Below are positions 17,525-26,066 of a stretch of 64,000 nucleotides of DNA, one piece after another. The notes beneath the pieces are model-generated. The model did no database searches and had not been told where the DNA came from. It was given only the letters and a program-made list of their open reading frames with translations. Within the stretch, counting starts at the first letter, position 1. Each line of letters opens with the position of its first letter. This DNA comes from an uncultured Clostridia bacterium (GTDB taxonomy: Bacteria; Bacillota; Clostridia; Christensenellales; Borkfalkiaceae): NCBI GenBank assembly GCA_947087265.1, contig CAMUBY010000002.1:124001-188000 (forward strand), in the 5' to 3' direction. A program made the position numbers and the translations under genes.

Positions 17525-19182
17525 GCGTTTTTATCGGCGGAAACCGTCGAATCTTCGAGCGGTTCAACAAGGATTGTCTGATAATCGGTATATACTACAA
17601 ACCCTGCCTTTGACTTGGGCGGTTTTTTCACATATTTCAGTTTGCAATAATCTACGGGAATGCGTCCGCCTTTGCTGCTCGAATACCGCGCGCAGACGCT
17701 TGCCGCAAATTCCAGAACGGCGTCGGGCACTTTTTGATTGTCCGTTTTAATCAGTACATGGCAGGAGTGGTACTTCTGTGCATGAAGCCACAAATCGTCG
17801 GGCGCACCCGATTTTACGAGTCGGTCGTTCTGTAAATTATTTCTTCCTGCAAAAATGCGGAAGCCGTCTTTTTCAAATGTGCGGAAGGGAATTTCGGTTT
17901 TCTTTTTCCGCATTTTTTCCTGCGGTTGACGCATGAGTTCCGCGCCGAGCATTTCTTCTTCGAGCGAACGCAAATCGTCTATCGAATCCGCCGCAAAGAT
18001 AGCGGCAAGCAAACTTTCGGCATAGTCGAGTTCGGCGCGTACTTCCTGTTCCTGCGGCGCGAGTGCTTCCAGGGTGCGCTTTTGTTTGCGGTATTTTTTA
18101 TAGTACTGCTGTGCGTTCTGGGTGGGGGAGAGCATACTGTCCAGCACAATTTTCGTCTGCGAGCCGTCGTAATAATTATCGAGCACGCAGGAGTTCATTC
18201 CCTTTTCGAGGCGGTATAAGTTGGCGGTAATCAGTTCCCCCTTGATGCGGTTTTCCTCTGAATCGGAAGCGGCAATTTTTCTTTCTAAAATTTGCGCCAG
18301 CCGCTTTTCGTGTTTTTTCCGTGCCGCCGTTGCCGCCGTTTCGAGTCTGCGTTTTAACTGCGCGAATTGTTGTTTCGCGCGTTTTTCGGTATAGAAGAAA
18401 GTCTGCGCCGCCGAAAGGGTAGGGAAGGGCGTTGCGCCCTCTACGCGCCGTGCAAAGAAATCTACGGGTTCGCCCGCGCGTGTCAGCACGCAGGGCGCAC
18501 ACTCGTCGGAAAAAATAAAATCATATACGTGTCTTGCCAAATCTCCGCCGCAATAGGTTGCGGCAATCATCTCTGCGGTCGAGGGCGCAAGCCCCGAAAC
18601 GTGCGTAAAAAGAAAATGCCCCCAATCTCCCTGCGCTTCTTTGCATACGGTTTGCAGAGCGGAAAAATCGGATGGGTTGACTTTGTCCTGCGGTGCAGGA
18701 AGCATATATTTCGCGCCCGTAAATACGGTGCGTTTGCAGTTCTCGTCGAGCGAGGTTGTTTTCAACGCTCCTAAAATCACGCCGTTTTCGGTGAGAATGA
18801 GGTTAGAATACTTGCCCATTATTTCGGCGTAAAGCACGCGTTCACAGGCGGAAAAATCGCTTGTACAATGCAATCTGAAACACAGGATGCGTTCAAAGCC
18901 GATTGTGGAAATTTCGAGAATTTCCGCGTTTTGCAAGTGTTTTCTCAACAGCATACAGAAATTAGGCGCAACAAGCGGATTTTCCCGTTCGTCGTCCGTA
19001 AAATAAACGCCGCTATTGCTTGCATTCGTATTGAGAACAAGTTTCAAAGTGCGCGTGCCGGTGTATATAATAAAAGAGAGTTCTTCGCGCGAGGGCTGAT
19101 TGACGCGGTTAATTCTGCCGCCTTTGAGCGCGGCATTTAATTCCAAAGCGTTTATTCTCAACGTAAAAGCGTCTTGCGGCAT
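17521..19182 (-). CDS. rqcH: Rqc2/RqcH-type ribosome quality control protein (NFACT, FbpA family)
   Basis: RqcH binds stalled 50S subunits and adds C-terminal alanine tails that mark truncated proteins for ClpXP; older annotations call it fibronectin-binding protein. The 553-residue protein has an NFACT-N domain (LELNAALKGGRINRVNQPSR), central coiled coils and the NFACT-R domain near the C-terminus (NDRLVKSGAPDDLWLHAQKY). I chose the ATG at 19182, preceded by AAGGAG, over an in-frame ATG 48 bases upstream. The neighbouring ClpXP genes fit its pathway. Confidence 0.9.
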   Translation of the reverse strand: MPQDAFTLRINALELNAALKGGRINRVNQPSREELSFIIYTGTRTLKLVLNTNASNSGVYFTDDERENPLVAPNFCMLLRKHLQNAEILEISTIGFERILCFRLHCTSDFSACERVLYAEIMGKYSNLILTENGVILGALKTTSLDENCKRTVFTGAKYMLPAPQDKVNPSDFSALQTVCKEAQGDWGHFLFTHVSGLAPSTAEMIAATYCGGDLARHVYDFIFSDECAPCVLTRAGEPVDFFARRVEGATPFPTLSAAQTFFYTEKRAKQQFAQLKRRLETAATAARKKHEKRLAQILERKIAASDSEENRIKGELITANLYRLEKGMNSCVLDNYYDGSQTKIVLDSMLSPTQNAQQYYKKYRKQKRTLEALAPQEQEVRAELDYAESLLAAIFAADSIDDLRSLEEEMLGAELMRQPQEKMRKKKTEIPFRTFEKDGFRIFAGRNNLQNDRLVKSGAPDDLWLHAQKYHSCHVLIKTDNQKVPDAVLEFAASVCARYSSSKGGRIPVDYCKLKYVKKPPKSKAGFVVYTDYQTILVEPLEDSTVSADKNA

Positions 19183-19210
19183 AATCACTCCTTGTTTGTA
19201 AGACGAGGGT

Positions 19211-19239
19211 ATCATACCATAAAAAACCAAAATTGTAAA
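19211..19239 (-). promoter_or_regulatory. Sigma-A promoter of rqcH
   Basis: Minus strand TTTACA (19239-19234), 17 bp, TATGAT (19216-19211). Confidence 0.7.
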
Positions 19240-19315
19240 TAAAATCGCTTTTCTTTTCCGTGGCGATATGATAAAATAAAAGATACAAAATCAGTATCAG
19301 TACAGGAGTAAAATC

Positions 19316-20827
19316 ATGAAGTACGAAGTGGCAACAGCCGAAAAGAGCACGGTAAAAATTACAATGACGTTTTCGTCCGACGAATGGAAGCAGGCAAACG
19401 ATAAAGCCTATCTTCAAACGCGCAGCAAATATGCGGTAAACGGATTCCGCAAGGGCAAAGCGCCCAAGCACGTTCTCGAACTGTATTACGGAAAGGGTCT
19501 TTTCTATGAAGACGCGCTCAATTTGCTTTACAACGAACATTACGGAAAAGTTCTGGAAAGCGAAAAAGCAAAGTTTAAGCCCGTCGGCGAACCCTCGCTC
19601 TCGGTAGAGGATATTTCCGAAGAAAAAGTTGTGCTTGTTGCCGTTACGCCCGTGAAACCCGACGTGAAAATCGAAACTTACAAGGGTATAAAAATCAACA
19701 AATATGAGTATACTGTTACGGACGCCGACGTGGACGCTGAAATCAACGGTATCCGCGAACGCGTTGCCGAAAAGGTGGAAATCACCGACCGTGCGGCAGA
19801 AATGAAAGATACTGCGAATATCGATTTCGTAGGTAAACTGAACGGAAAAGAATTCGAGGGCGGTTCTGGCAAAGGGTTCGATTTAACGCTCGGTTCGCAC
19901 CAGTTTATTCCCGGATTCGAGGAACAAATCGTCGGCATGAAACTCGGCGAAACCAAAGACCTCGAAGTCACGTTCCCCGAAGATTATCAGGCGGAAGACT
20001 TGAAGGGCAAGAAAGCGGTGTTTACCGTAACGCTTCATAAACTGACGGGCACTAAACTTCCCGAACTCAACGACGAGTTTGCAAAGAAAATGGGCAGCGA
20101 CAGCGAGCAAGCGTACAAGGCTAAGGTGCGCGAACGCCTTGAAACGAATGCGGCAAACCGTTCGAGAAACGAAACGGAGAACGCAATCATCAGTGAAATT
20201 GCAAAGACGGCAACCGCTGAAATTCCCGACGCCATGATTGAAGCGCAGGAAGATTATTCCTTGCAGAAGATGGAATACAATCTCATGTATCAGGGAATTA
20301 AGCTGGACGACTACCTTGCTTACCTGGGCACAACGCGCGAAGAATACAAAAAGAGCATGGAAGAAGACGCACGCAGAAACGTGTTGCAGCAACTTGTCGT
20401 AGAAAAAATTATCGAGCTCGAAAAAATCAAAGCAACCGAAAAGGAGATTTCCGCAAAGGTTGCCGAGCAGGCAAAGAGCGTCGGAAAATCGGCAGAAGAA
20501 TATAAAAAGACGATGGACCCCAGACAGCTCGAATATATCGAGAACGATATTAAAGTGACGAAACTGTTTGACTTTTTGACGGCAAACAACGAAATGGTTG
20601 TTTATCAGGAAGAAAAGAAAGCGTCGAAGCCCGCGGCTAAGAAAACGACCGCAAAGAAGAGCGAAGGCGAAACCGAAGCAAAACCTGCGACGAAAAAGGC
20701 GGCGGCTCCCAAAGCGGCGAAACCGACTACGGCAAAAACTACAACGGCGAAACCTGCGGCAGAAAAGAAGACGGCCGCAAAATCTTCGGCGGCGAAATCG
20801 ACCGCAAAAAAAGAAGGAGATAAGTAA
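19316..20827 (+). CDS. tig: Trigger factor with Lys/Ala-rich C-terminal tail
   Basis: Trigger factor binds the ribosome near the exit tunnel and folds nascent chains. The 503-residue protein has the ribosome-docking signature [13 protein letters not shown] (about residues 42-54), an FKBP-type prolyl isomerase domain (about 150-240, [19 protein letters not shown]), and the helical C-domain to about 434. Unlike typical trigger factors of about 430-450 residues, it ends in about 68 residues of low-complexity Lys, Ala, Thr and Pro ([25 protein letters not shown]), similar to histone H1-like tails. It shares a TAATG junction with clpP. Confidence 0.95.
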   Translation: MKYEVATAEKSTVKITMTFSSDEWKQANDKAYLQTRSKYAVNGFRKGKAPKHVLELYYGKGLFYEDALNLLYNEHYGKVLESEKAKFKPVGEPSLSVEDISEEKVVLVAVTPVKPDVKIETYKGIKINKYEYTVTDADVDAEINGIRERVAEKVEITDRAAEMKDTANIDFVGKLNGKEFEGGSGKGFDLTLGSHQFIPGFEEQIVGMKLGETKDLEVTFPEDYQAEDLKGKKAVFTVTLHKLTGTKLPELNDEFAKKMGSDSEQAYKAKVRERLETNAANRSRNETENAIISEIAKTATAEIPDAMIEAQEDYSLQKMEYNLMYQGIKLDDYLAYLGTTREEYKKSMEEDARRNVLQQLVVEKIIELEKIKATEKEISAKVAEQAKSVGKSAEEYKKTMDPRQLEYIENDIKVTKLFDFLTANNEMVVYQEEKKASKPAAKKTTAKKSEGETEAKPATKKAAAPKAAKPTTAKTTTAKPAAEKKTAAKSSAAKSTAKKEGDK

Positions 20828-21420
20828 TGCAGGAAAAGAACGTACTCATTCCTTACGTTGTGGAACGCACGTCGGGCGGTGAAAGAAGTTACGATTTGTA
20901 TTCCCGTCTGTTAGAGGATAGAATCATCTTTTTGAGCGGCGAAATCGACGACGCGGTTGCAAATACCGTTGTGGCGCAACTCATCTACCTCGAGGGGAAA
21001 GACCCCACGAAGGATATCAGCCTTTACATCAACAGCCCCGGCGGTTCCGTTACTGCGGGCATGGCGATTTACGATACCATGAACTATATTAAGTGCGACG
21101 TATCTACAATTTGTATCGGGCTTGCGGCGAGCATGGGCGCGTTCCTGCTTTCTTCGGGTACGAAGGGCAAGCGTTATGCTTTGAAAAACAGCGAGATTAT
21201 GATTCACCAGCCTTTGGGCGGTGCGCAGGGTCAGGCAAGCGACATTCAGATTCAGGCGGAACACATTCTCCGCATTAAGAAGAAGATGACGCAAATCCTT
21301 TCGGAAAACACGGGTAAGCCCGTGGAAACGGTGGAAAGGGATACCGACCGCGATAATTATCTCACTGCGGACGAAGCCCTCGAATACGGCTTGATTGACA
21401 GAGTGTACGTCAGAAGATAA
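20827..21420 (+). CDS. clpP: ATP-dependent Clp protease proteolytic subunit ClpP
   Basis: ClpP forms a double heptamer that degrades proteins fed by ClpX or ClpC. The 197-residue protein has the catalytic Ser in [14 protein letters not shown], the His in [13 protein letters not shown] and the Asp in [11 protein letters not shown], and normal length. The N-terminus ([20 protein letters not shown]) is short, without a clear propeptide. The start codon overlaps the tig stop codon, so tig, clpP and clpX form one operon. Confidence 0.97.
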   Translation: MQEKNVLIPYVVERTSGGERSYDLYSRLLEDRIIFLSGEIDDAVANTVVAQLIYLEGKDPTKDISLYINSPGGSVTAGMAIYDTMNYIKCDVSTICIGLAASMGAFLLSSGTKGKRYALKNSEIMIHQPLGGAQGQASDIQIQAEHILRIKKKMTQILSENTGKPVETVERDTDRDNYLTADEALEYGLIDRVYVRR

Positions 21421-21440
21421 TTCAAAAATTCGGAGTAATA

Positions 21441-22676
21441 ATGGCAAATAAATACCAGGAAAACTGTTCTTTCTGCGGCAAAGAAAAAGCGAGAACCAAA
21501 AAATTGATAGCAGGCCCCGACGGAATTTTTATCTGCGACGAATGTATTGCGTTGTGCAACGACATGCTCGCAAAAATTCCCTCATCTTCCGCCTCCGAAC
21601 AGGTGGAACTCAAAAAACCTGCCGAAATTAAAGAGGAACTCGACCAGTACATTATCGGTCAGGATAAGGCGAAACGCGTGTTATCGGTGGCGGTGTATAA
21701 CCACTATAAGCGCATTAACGCCATGGCGGCAGGAAAGAAAGACGACGATGTAGAAATCGAAAAGAGCAACATTTTATTGTTAGGCCCTACGGGCAGCGGA
21801 AAAACGCTGCTTGCGCGTACTCTAGCAAAAATTCTGAACGTGCCGTTCGCAACGAGCGACGCAACCACGCTCACCGAGGCAGGGTACGTCGGCGAAGACG
21901 TCGAGAACATCCTTCTGAAACTTATTCAGAATGCTGATTATGATATCGAGCGCGCCCAGCGCGGCATTATCTATATTGACGAAATCGATAAAATTGCGCG
22001 CAAAGGCGAAAACGTTTCGATAACGCGCGACGTTTCGGGCGAGGGCGTACAGCAGGCGCTTTTGAAGATTATCGAAAGTACGGTGGCGAACGTTCCTCCG
22101 CAGGGCGGCAGAAAGCACCCCCAACAGGATTGTATGAGAATCGACACCACGAACATTCTCTTTATTTGCGGCGGCGCGTTTGTTGGCTTGGATAAGATTG
22201 TGGGCGCGAGAAAGGACGATTCCGGTTTAGGCTTCGGCGGCAAAGTTAAACTCGGCGAACACGAAGTCGATTATACGCTTTTAGACGACGTGAAACCGCA
22301 GGATTTAACCAAGTTCGGGCTCATTCCCGAATTTGTGGGGCGCGTTCCCATTGTGGTGAGTTTGCAGCAGCTCGACGAAGCCGCGCTCGTGAATATTCTC
22401 ACGCAGCCCAAAAACGCGATTATCAAGCAGTATCAGAAACTCGTGGGACTGGACGGCGTAAAACTTACGGTAGAGGACGGCGCGGTGCGCGAGATTGCCA
22501 ACACCGCCATTCGCTTAAAGACGGGCGCGAGGGGCTTACGCACGATTATCGAAGGAATTATGACGGACGTCATGTACGATATTCCCACGCAGAAGAACGT
22601 GGAAGAAGTGATTATCACGCGCGAATGCGTGGAAAAGGGCGCAAAACCTAAACTTGTCTATAAAAAATCCGCGTAA
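21441..22676 (+). CDS. clpX: ATP-dependent Clp protease ATPase subunit ClpX
   Basis: ClpX unfolds substrates and threads them into ClpP. The 411-residue protein has the N-terminal zinc-binding domain ([11 protein letters not shown] and CDECIALC), Walker [13 protein letters not shown], Walker [12 protein letters not shown], and the ClpP-docking LGF loop in [11 protein letters not shown]. It follows clpP after 20 bases with CGGAGT upstream and ends in a strong terminator. Confidence 0.97.
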   Translation: MANKYQENCSFCGKEKARTKKLIAGPDGIFICDECIALCNDMLAKIPSSSASEQVELKKPAEIKEELDQYIIGQDKAKRVLSVAVYNHYKRINAMAAGKKDDDVEIEKSNILLLGPTGSGKTLLARTLAKILNVPFATSDATTLTEAGYVGEDVENILLKLIQNADYDIERAQRGIIYIDEIDKIARKGENVSITRDVSGEGVQQALLKIIESTVANVPPQGGRKHPQQDCMRIDTTNILFICGGAFVGLDKIVGARKDDSGLGFGGKVKLGEHEVDYTLLDDVKPQDLTKFGLIPEFVGRVPIVVSLQQLDEAALVNILTQPKNAIIKQYQKLVGLDGVKLTVEDGAVREIANTAIRLKTGARGLRTIIEGIMTDVMYDIPTQKNVEEVIITRECVEKGAKPKLVYKKSA

Positions 22677-22686
22677 ATACGGTTAG

Positions 22687-22716
22687 AAAAAACGCTTCCC
22701 GACGGAAGCGTTTTTT
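22687..22716 (+). terminator. Terminator of the tig-clpP-clpX operon
   Basis: Stem AACGCTTCC/GGAAGCGTT, loop CGAC, A-run before and six T after. Confidence 0.9.
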
Positions 22717-22747
22717 GTTTGTAGTTTGCAGTGCAGTGCGGAAGTTG

Positions 22748-23554
22748 TTAAGCGTTTTCTGCCAGAGTATAAATTAAATTCATGGTAACGCCTTGATTGG
22801 TAATGCTTAAAGTTAGTTGATTGTTCGATAAAGTAGCGTTTTGCGCCTCGCCGTTTACGGTCATCACTAGCGCCGCTGAGTTCTGCGTATAGGTACCCGT
22901 TGCCGTGTTTCCCATAACGCTCATCGTAAAGCCGCCGTTCGAATCGAATGCGACGGTTGAATCTGCGTACCCTGCTTTTAACGCTGCAAGCGAGTTGTTT
23001 AATTCGTCTTTCACTTCTTGGTTAACCGAACTGTTAAACGAAACCGACAAATCGGAAAAGTTGAACGTTTTTCCTGCAACGGTAATCACACTTGCATCGC
23101 CCTCGTCTTCGTTTTCGTTATCTCCGCCGCTGATTTCGCCGACGCTCGATTTATCTAATCGATAAGTAAGTTTGAAAGAAAGTCCTTCTTCGGAACCGCT
23201 CATCGTGATAGAATTGCCCGAAACTTTGAAATTCTGGTCTTCGCCGTACAGGGTCGCCGTTACGGTTGCGCCGCTTTGCGTATAGGTGCCGTTTACCGCG
23301 GTACCCATCATGACCATCTTAAATTCACCGTTTTGCCCGAATTCGAGATAACCGTCTTCATACATTTCGTTCAGCATTTCCTCTGCCAATTCTTTTTCTG
23401 CGCCGGTTGCGCCTTGGGTGATTTCAGCTTTTTCGAAATTGTACTTCTTTCCTGCTACGGAGTCTGCATTTCCGTCGCCGCAAGCGGCAAGCCCGAGTAC
23501 GCAGGCAACGCAAGCAATGAGTGCGATAAGTGTGGTGACAAATCTTTTTTTCAT
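22748..23554 (-). CDS. Lipoprotein with two tandem repeat domains
   Basis: 268 residues. The signal MKKRFVTTLIALIACVACVLG ends in lipobox LAAC, so it is an outer-surface lipoprotein. Two related domains follow, starting VAGKKYNFEKAEI and VAGKTFNFSDLSV; each has a GTYTQ stretch before a short beta-rich end. A linker rich in Asp, Glu and Gly separates them. The neighbour at 23846 has the same architecture, so they are paralogues. The start at 23554 is fixed by AAGGAGAATC. The transcript leader carries the structured RNA at 23577-23735. Function unknown. Confidence 0.85.
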   Translation of the reverse strand: MKKRFVTTLIALIACVACVLGLAACGDGNADSVAGKKYNFEKAEITQGATGAEKELAEEMLNEMYEDGYLEFGQNGEFKMVMMGTAVNGTYTQSGATVTATLYGEDQNFKVSGNSITMSGSEEGLSFKLTYRLDKSSVGEISGGDNENEDEGDASVITVAGKTFNFSDLSVSFNSSVNQEVKDELNNSLAALKAGYADSTVAFDSNGGFTMSVMGNTATGTYTQNSAALVMTVNGEAQNATLSNNQLTLSITNQGVTMNLIYTLAENA

Positions 23555-23576
23555 GTTTTGATTCTCCTTGTAAAAT

Positions 23577-23735
23577 AAAAAAAGTGTGTTTCCAAACCGA
23601 AAACACACTGCACTGCATCTCCGATTTGTCACCACACAAATGATACCGATAAGACACAACACAAAGGTATAAAGAGATACACAATGCCTAATGATTGTGA
23701 CCCCTCGTGTCGTGTTTTATTCACTTGTGTGGTGT
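23577..23735 (-). ncRNA. Structured leader RNA, copy 1 (two stems, pseudoknot, terminator)
   Basis: Read on the minus strand from about 23735. P1 pairs 23725-23734 with 23630-23639 (CACCACACAA/TTGTGTGGTG). P2 pairs 23707-23715 with 23654-23662 (one G-T). In the loop, GTATCTC (23680-23674) and GCAT (23687-23684) can pair with GAGATGC and GTGC at 23621-23615 and 23613-23610, just 3' of P1, as a pseudoknot. A terminator follows (stem GTGTGTTT/AAACACAC, T-run to 23577), 22 bases before the lipoprotein start. Same plan as the copies at 43547 and 60231. Confidence 0.75.
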
Positions 23736-23741
23736 ACTTGC

Positions 23742-23770
23742 AGTATAGCATAAAATTTTCAGAATTACAA
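23742..23770 (-). promoter_or_regulatory. Sigma-A promoter of leader RNA copy 1
   Basis: Minus strand TTGTAA (23770-23765), 17 bp, TATACT (23747-23742). The expected transcription start coincides with the 5' end of stem P1. Confidence 0.75.
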
Positions 23771-23795
23771 GCAAAACGCCCGAAAAAAGCGGCAA

Positions 23796-23823
23796 TAAAA
23801 ACGCTCCCGCAAAAGGAGCGTTT
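23796..23823 (-). terminator. Terminator of the 23846 lipoprotein gene
   Basis: Minus strand stem AAACGCTCC/GGAGCGTTT with a 7-base loop and a T-run. Confidence 0.82.
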
Positions 23824-23845
23824 CACTGCATATAAGAAATTAATT

Positions 23846-24628
23846 TCAGTAATTTCGTAACTTGTATATATAGGTATATATAGAATCGGAAAGGCCAGTT
23901 TTCTCGTAGCGGATTGTATCCTCGACAACAGTAATCTTGATAAGATTGTTGGAACTGTCGGTCAGTTCGAGACTTGTGTTGTTTTGGATATAAGTACCCG
24001 TTTGGGTGGAGCCGCTGTACGAATAATATTGCTTGTAGCCGCCGTTGTTGTCGAATGCAAAATATGATCCTACGTAATCATACTGAATCAATATAAGTTG
24101 TCGTTTCATTTCTTCTGCCGTTTCTTTATTCACAGAATCGGCAATCTCTAATTTAACGTCTGAAAAAACGAATTTCTTTCCTGCAACCTTCATTCCGGTG
24201 CTTCCGATTTCGCCTGTGTTTTCGCTCACGAACCGATAGGTTAGTTTCGTCACTTTGTTGTAATTGTCGGTTAAATACCACGAAACGGTATCGCCTTTCA
24301 CCTTAAAATCAAACTCGAAGGGGATGTTGTCAAGGTCTATCTGAACGCTTTTGCCTTTCTGTTTGTAAATGCCGATATAAGATTGACTGTCGATACCCAT
24401 TTCGCAGTAGTTGCCGTTGCCGAACGCGATGTAACTTCCTTTACAACTTTCGTTCAAGGCGGAATCAGGAACATAGCCGATGGCGCCTTCGCTTTTTACG
24501 AGTGCCTTTTCAAAAACGTATTTCTTACCCGCAACGGGTTCGGCGCTGTTTCCGCAGGCAACCAGCCCGATAACGCACGCCGCGCAAGCAATCAACGCAA
24601 CGAGTATTTTTACGATTTTCTTTTTCAT
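23846..24628 (-). CDS. Lipoprotein paralogous to the 22748 gene product
   Basis: 260 residues. Signal MKKKIVKILVALIACAACVIG with lipobox LVAC. As in its neighbour, two domains begin with a shared motif: VAGKKYVFEKALV and VAGKKFVFSDVKL, the second followed by EIADSVNKETAEEMKRQL, which parallels NSSVNQEVKDELNNSL in the neighbour. Both have GTYIQN or GTYTQN near the end. AAGGAG precedes the ATG. Its promoter is framed by an 8-bp inverted repeat. Unlike its paralogue it has no structured leader RNA. Function unknown. Confidence 0.83.
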   Translation of the reverse strand: MKKKIVKILVALIACAACVIGLVACGNSAEPVAGKKYVFEKALVKSEGAIGYVPDSALNESCKGSYIAFGNGNYCEMGIDSQSYIGIYKQKGKSVQIDLDNIPFEFDFKVKGDTVSWYLTDNYNKVTKLTYRFVSENTGEIGSTGMKVAGKKFVFSDVKLEIADSVNKETAEEMKRQLILIQYDYVGSYFAFDNNGGYKQYYSYSGSTQTGTYIQNNTSLELTDSSNNLIKITVVEDTIRYEKTGLSDSIYTYIYKLRNY

Positions 24629-24653
24629 TCTCTTAAAACTCCTTAAAAATTCA

Positions 24654-24690
24654 GCGGTTTTATTATATCAGAATTTGACAAAAACCGCAA
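24654..24690 (-). promoter_or_regulatory. Promoter of the 23846 lipoprotein gene with flanking inverted repeat
   Basis: Minus strand TTGCGG (24690-24685), 17 bp, TATAAT (24667-24662). GCGGTTTT (24654-24661) and AAAACCGC (24681-24688) form a perfect inverted repeat around the -10 region, a possible operator. Confidence 0.6.
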
Positions 24691-24742
24691 TAGGGGCAGG
24701 GAAAAAATATCCGAACTATTTTCGGAAGTGTCCGCATTCCGA

Positions 24743-24784
24743 TTGTAATTTTTTTCGTTTTCGTGTATAATGAGAATACTTATC
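24743..24784 (+). promoter_or_regulatory. Sigma-A promoter with overlapping Fur-box-like site
   Basis: TTGTAA (24743-24748), 17 bp, TATAAT (24766-24771). The 19 bases at 24766-24784 match the classical Fur box GATAATGATAATCATTATC at 15 positions, covering the -10 box and start point, so an iron (Fur-type) repressor is likely. Confidence 0.65.
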
Positions 24785-24804
24785 ATTCTTTCAGAGGAAA
24801 ATCA

Positions 24805-25932
24805 ATGCCCGAACTGGTACTGAAAAACGTTGAAAAAATATATCCCGACGGCACGAAGGCGGTTTCAAATTTCAATCTTACCGTCCGCAACGGAGAATTG
24901 CTCGTATTAACGGGACCTTCGGGGAGCGGTAAAACTACGCTGCTCCGCATGATTGCAGGGCTGGAAGAGGTTACAAACGGTGAGATACTGCTCGACGGAA
25001 AGCCGCTCAACGACGTCACCGTAAAGAACAGAGATTTTGCCATGCTGTTCCAGAGCCAAACGCTCCATTCGCATTTATCCGTTTACGATAATATTGCATA
25101 CGGTTTGAAAGCGCGCAAATATCCCAAAGAAATCATCGACCCGAAGGTGAATGCGGTGGCGGAAATTTTCGGGTTAACCGAATTATTACAGCGCAAGCCC
25201 AAAGTGCTTACGAGTATACAGCGTCAGCGCGTAGCGCTCTGCCGCATGATTGTGCGCGAGCCGAAAATCATTCTTTTGGACGAACCGCTTTCGGGGTTGG
25301 ACGAGAAACTCCGCGTTCAGATGAAATCGGAAATCGTGAAACTTCACGCGCGTCTCAACACCACCGTAATTTACGTCGCGCATGACCAGTCCGAAGCGCT
25401 GACGATGGGCGCGCGCGTTGCCGTTCTCAAAGACGGCGTTCTGCATCAAACGGATACGCCCCGCAATTTATACGATAATTCCGCGAATACTTTTGTTGCG
25501 GACTTTATCGGCTCGCCCGCTATCAATTTCTTGTGCGGCGCACATATTTCGGAAGAAGAGGGGCGGACCTGCGTGTTATGGAACGGCAACAAACTTGTGC
25601 TCGGCGAAACGCTTAAAAAACGCATTCAAAATCTTGGCGAATATAAGAACACGGAGAAACCGTTGACGCTCGGCGTGCGCCCCGAAGACGTGCGTTTGCA
25701 AACGGCGCAATCGGAACAGTCGGGTGGCTGGCGTGCGAACGTTTGCGCGGTAGAAAAATGCGGCGGTGCGGTTTTGGTTTCCTGTGATTTGGGCGGCGGA
25801 AATTCCGTCAACGCGATTGCAAAGTCTGCGCCCGAAACGGAAGAAGTTGCGCTTTCCTTCGATACGGAGCATTTGCAGTTGTTTGACGGCGAGACGGGTA
25901 TTGCGCTTCTGGCGCACGAAGCTAACAAATAA
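24805..25932 (+). CDS. ABC transporter ATP-binding subunit of the MalK/PotA/FbpC group, orphan
   Basis: 375 residues: a nucleotide-binding domain (Walker A GPSGSGKT about residues 37-44, Q-loop LFQSQTLHSHLS, Walker B IILLDEPLSGLD, switch VAHDQSEAL) followed by a C-terminal TOBE-like region (GVRPEDVRL). The signature is LTSIQ in place of LSGGQ, an unusual change in the loop that contacts ATP. No permease or binding protein lies next to it. The Fur-box-like promoter suggests iron uptake (FbpC type) over sugar uptake. ATG 24805 follows AGAGGAAA. The family is sure, the substrate is not. Confidence 0.85.
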   Translation: MPELVLKNVEKIYPDGTKAVSNFNLTVRNGELLVLTGPSGSGKTTLLRMIAGLEEVTNGEILLDGKPLNDVTVKNRDFAMLFQSQTLHSHLSVYDNIAYGLKARKYPKEIIDPKVNAVAEIFGLTELLQRKPKVLTSIQRQRVALCRMIVREPKIILLDEPLSGLDEKLRVQMKSEIVKLHARLNTTVIYVAHDQSEALTMGARVAVLKDGVLHQTDTPRNLYDNSANTFVADFIGSPAINFLCGAHISEEEGRTCVLWNGNKLVLGETLKKRIQNLGEYKNTEKPLTLGVRPEDVRLQTAQSEQSGGWRANVCAVEKCGGAVLVSCDLGGGNSVNAIAKSAPETEEVALSFDTEHLQLFDGETGIALLAHEANK

Positions 25933-25948
25933 ACTCATTCAGTTACAA

Positions 25949-25985
25949 AAGAGCGTTGCCGCAGCGGCATGCGCTCTTATATTTT
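25949..25985 (+). terminator. Terminator of the ABC ATPase gene
   Basis: Two-part stem AAGAGCG-TGCCG/CGGCA-CGCTCTT with small bulges, followed by ATATTTT. Confidence 0.72.
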
Positions 25986-26000
25986 ACGGACGGAAAAAAG

Positions 26001-26029
26001 TTGACAAACGTTTCAAAATGGACTAAGAT
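26001..26029 (+). promoter_or_regulatory. Sigma-A promoter of the metal exporter gene
   Basis: TTGACA (26001-26006), 17 bp, TAAGAT (26024-26029). Confidence 0.75.
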
Positions 26030-26066
26030 ATAGGCTCGAAGAAAAAAAAGGGGGAGGAATACACCG

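Noticed and set aside
17294-17613. Two plus-strand open reading frames of 72 and 95 codons
   Set aside because: They lie over the minus-strand SRP RNA gene and have no ribosome binding site or coding character.
24805-25932. Definite sugar ABC transporter MsmX/MalK
   Set aside because: The domain fits, but there is no sugar permease nearby and the promoter has a Fur-like box, so the substrate is left open.
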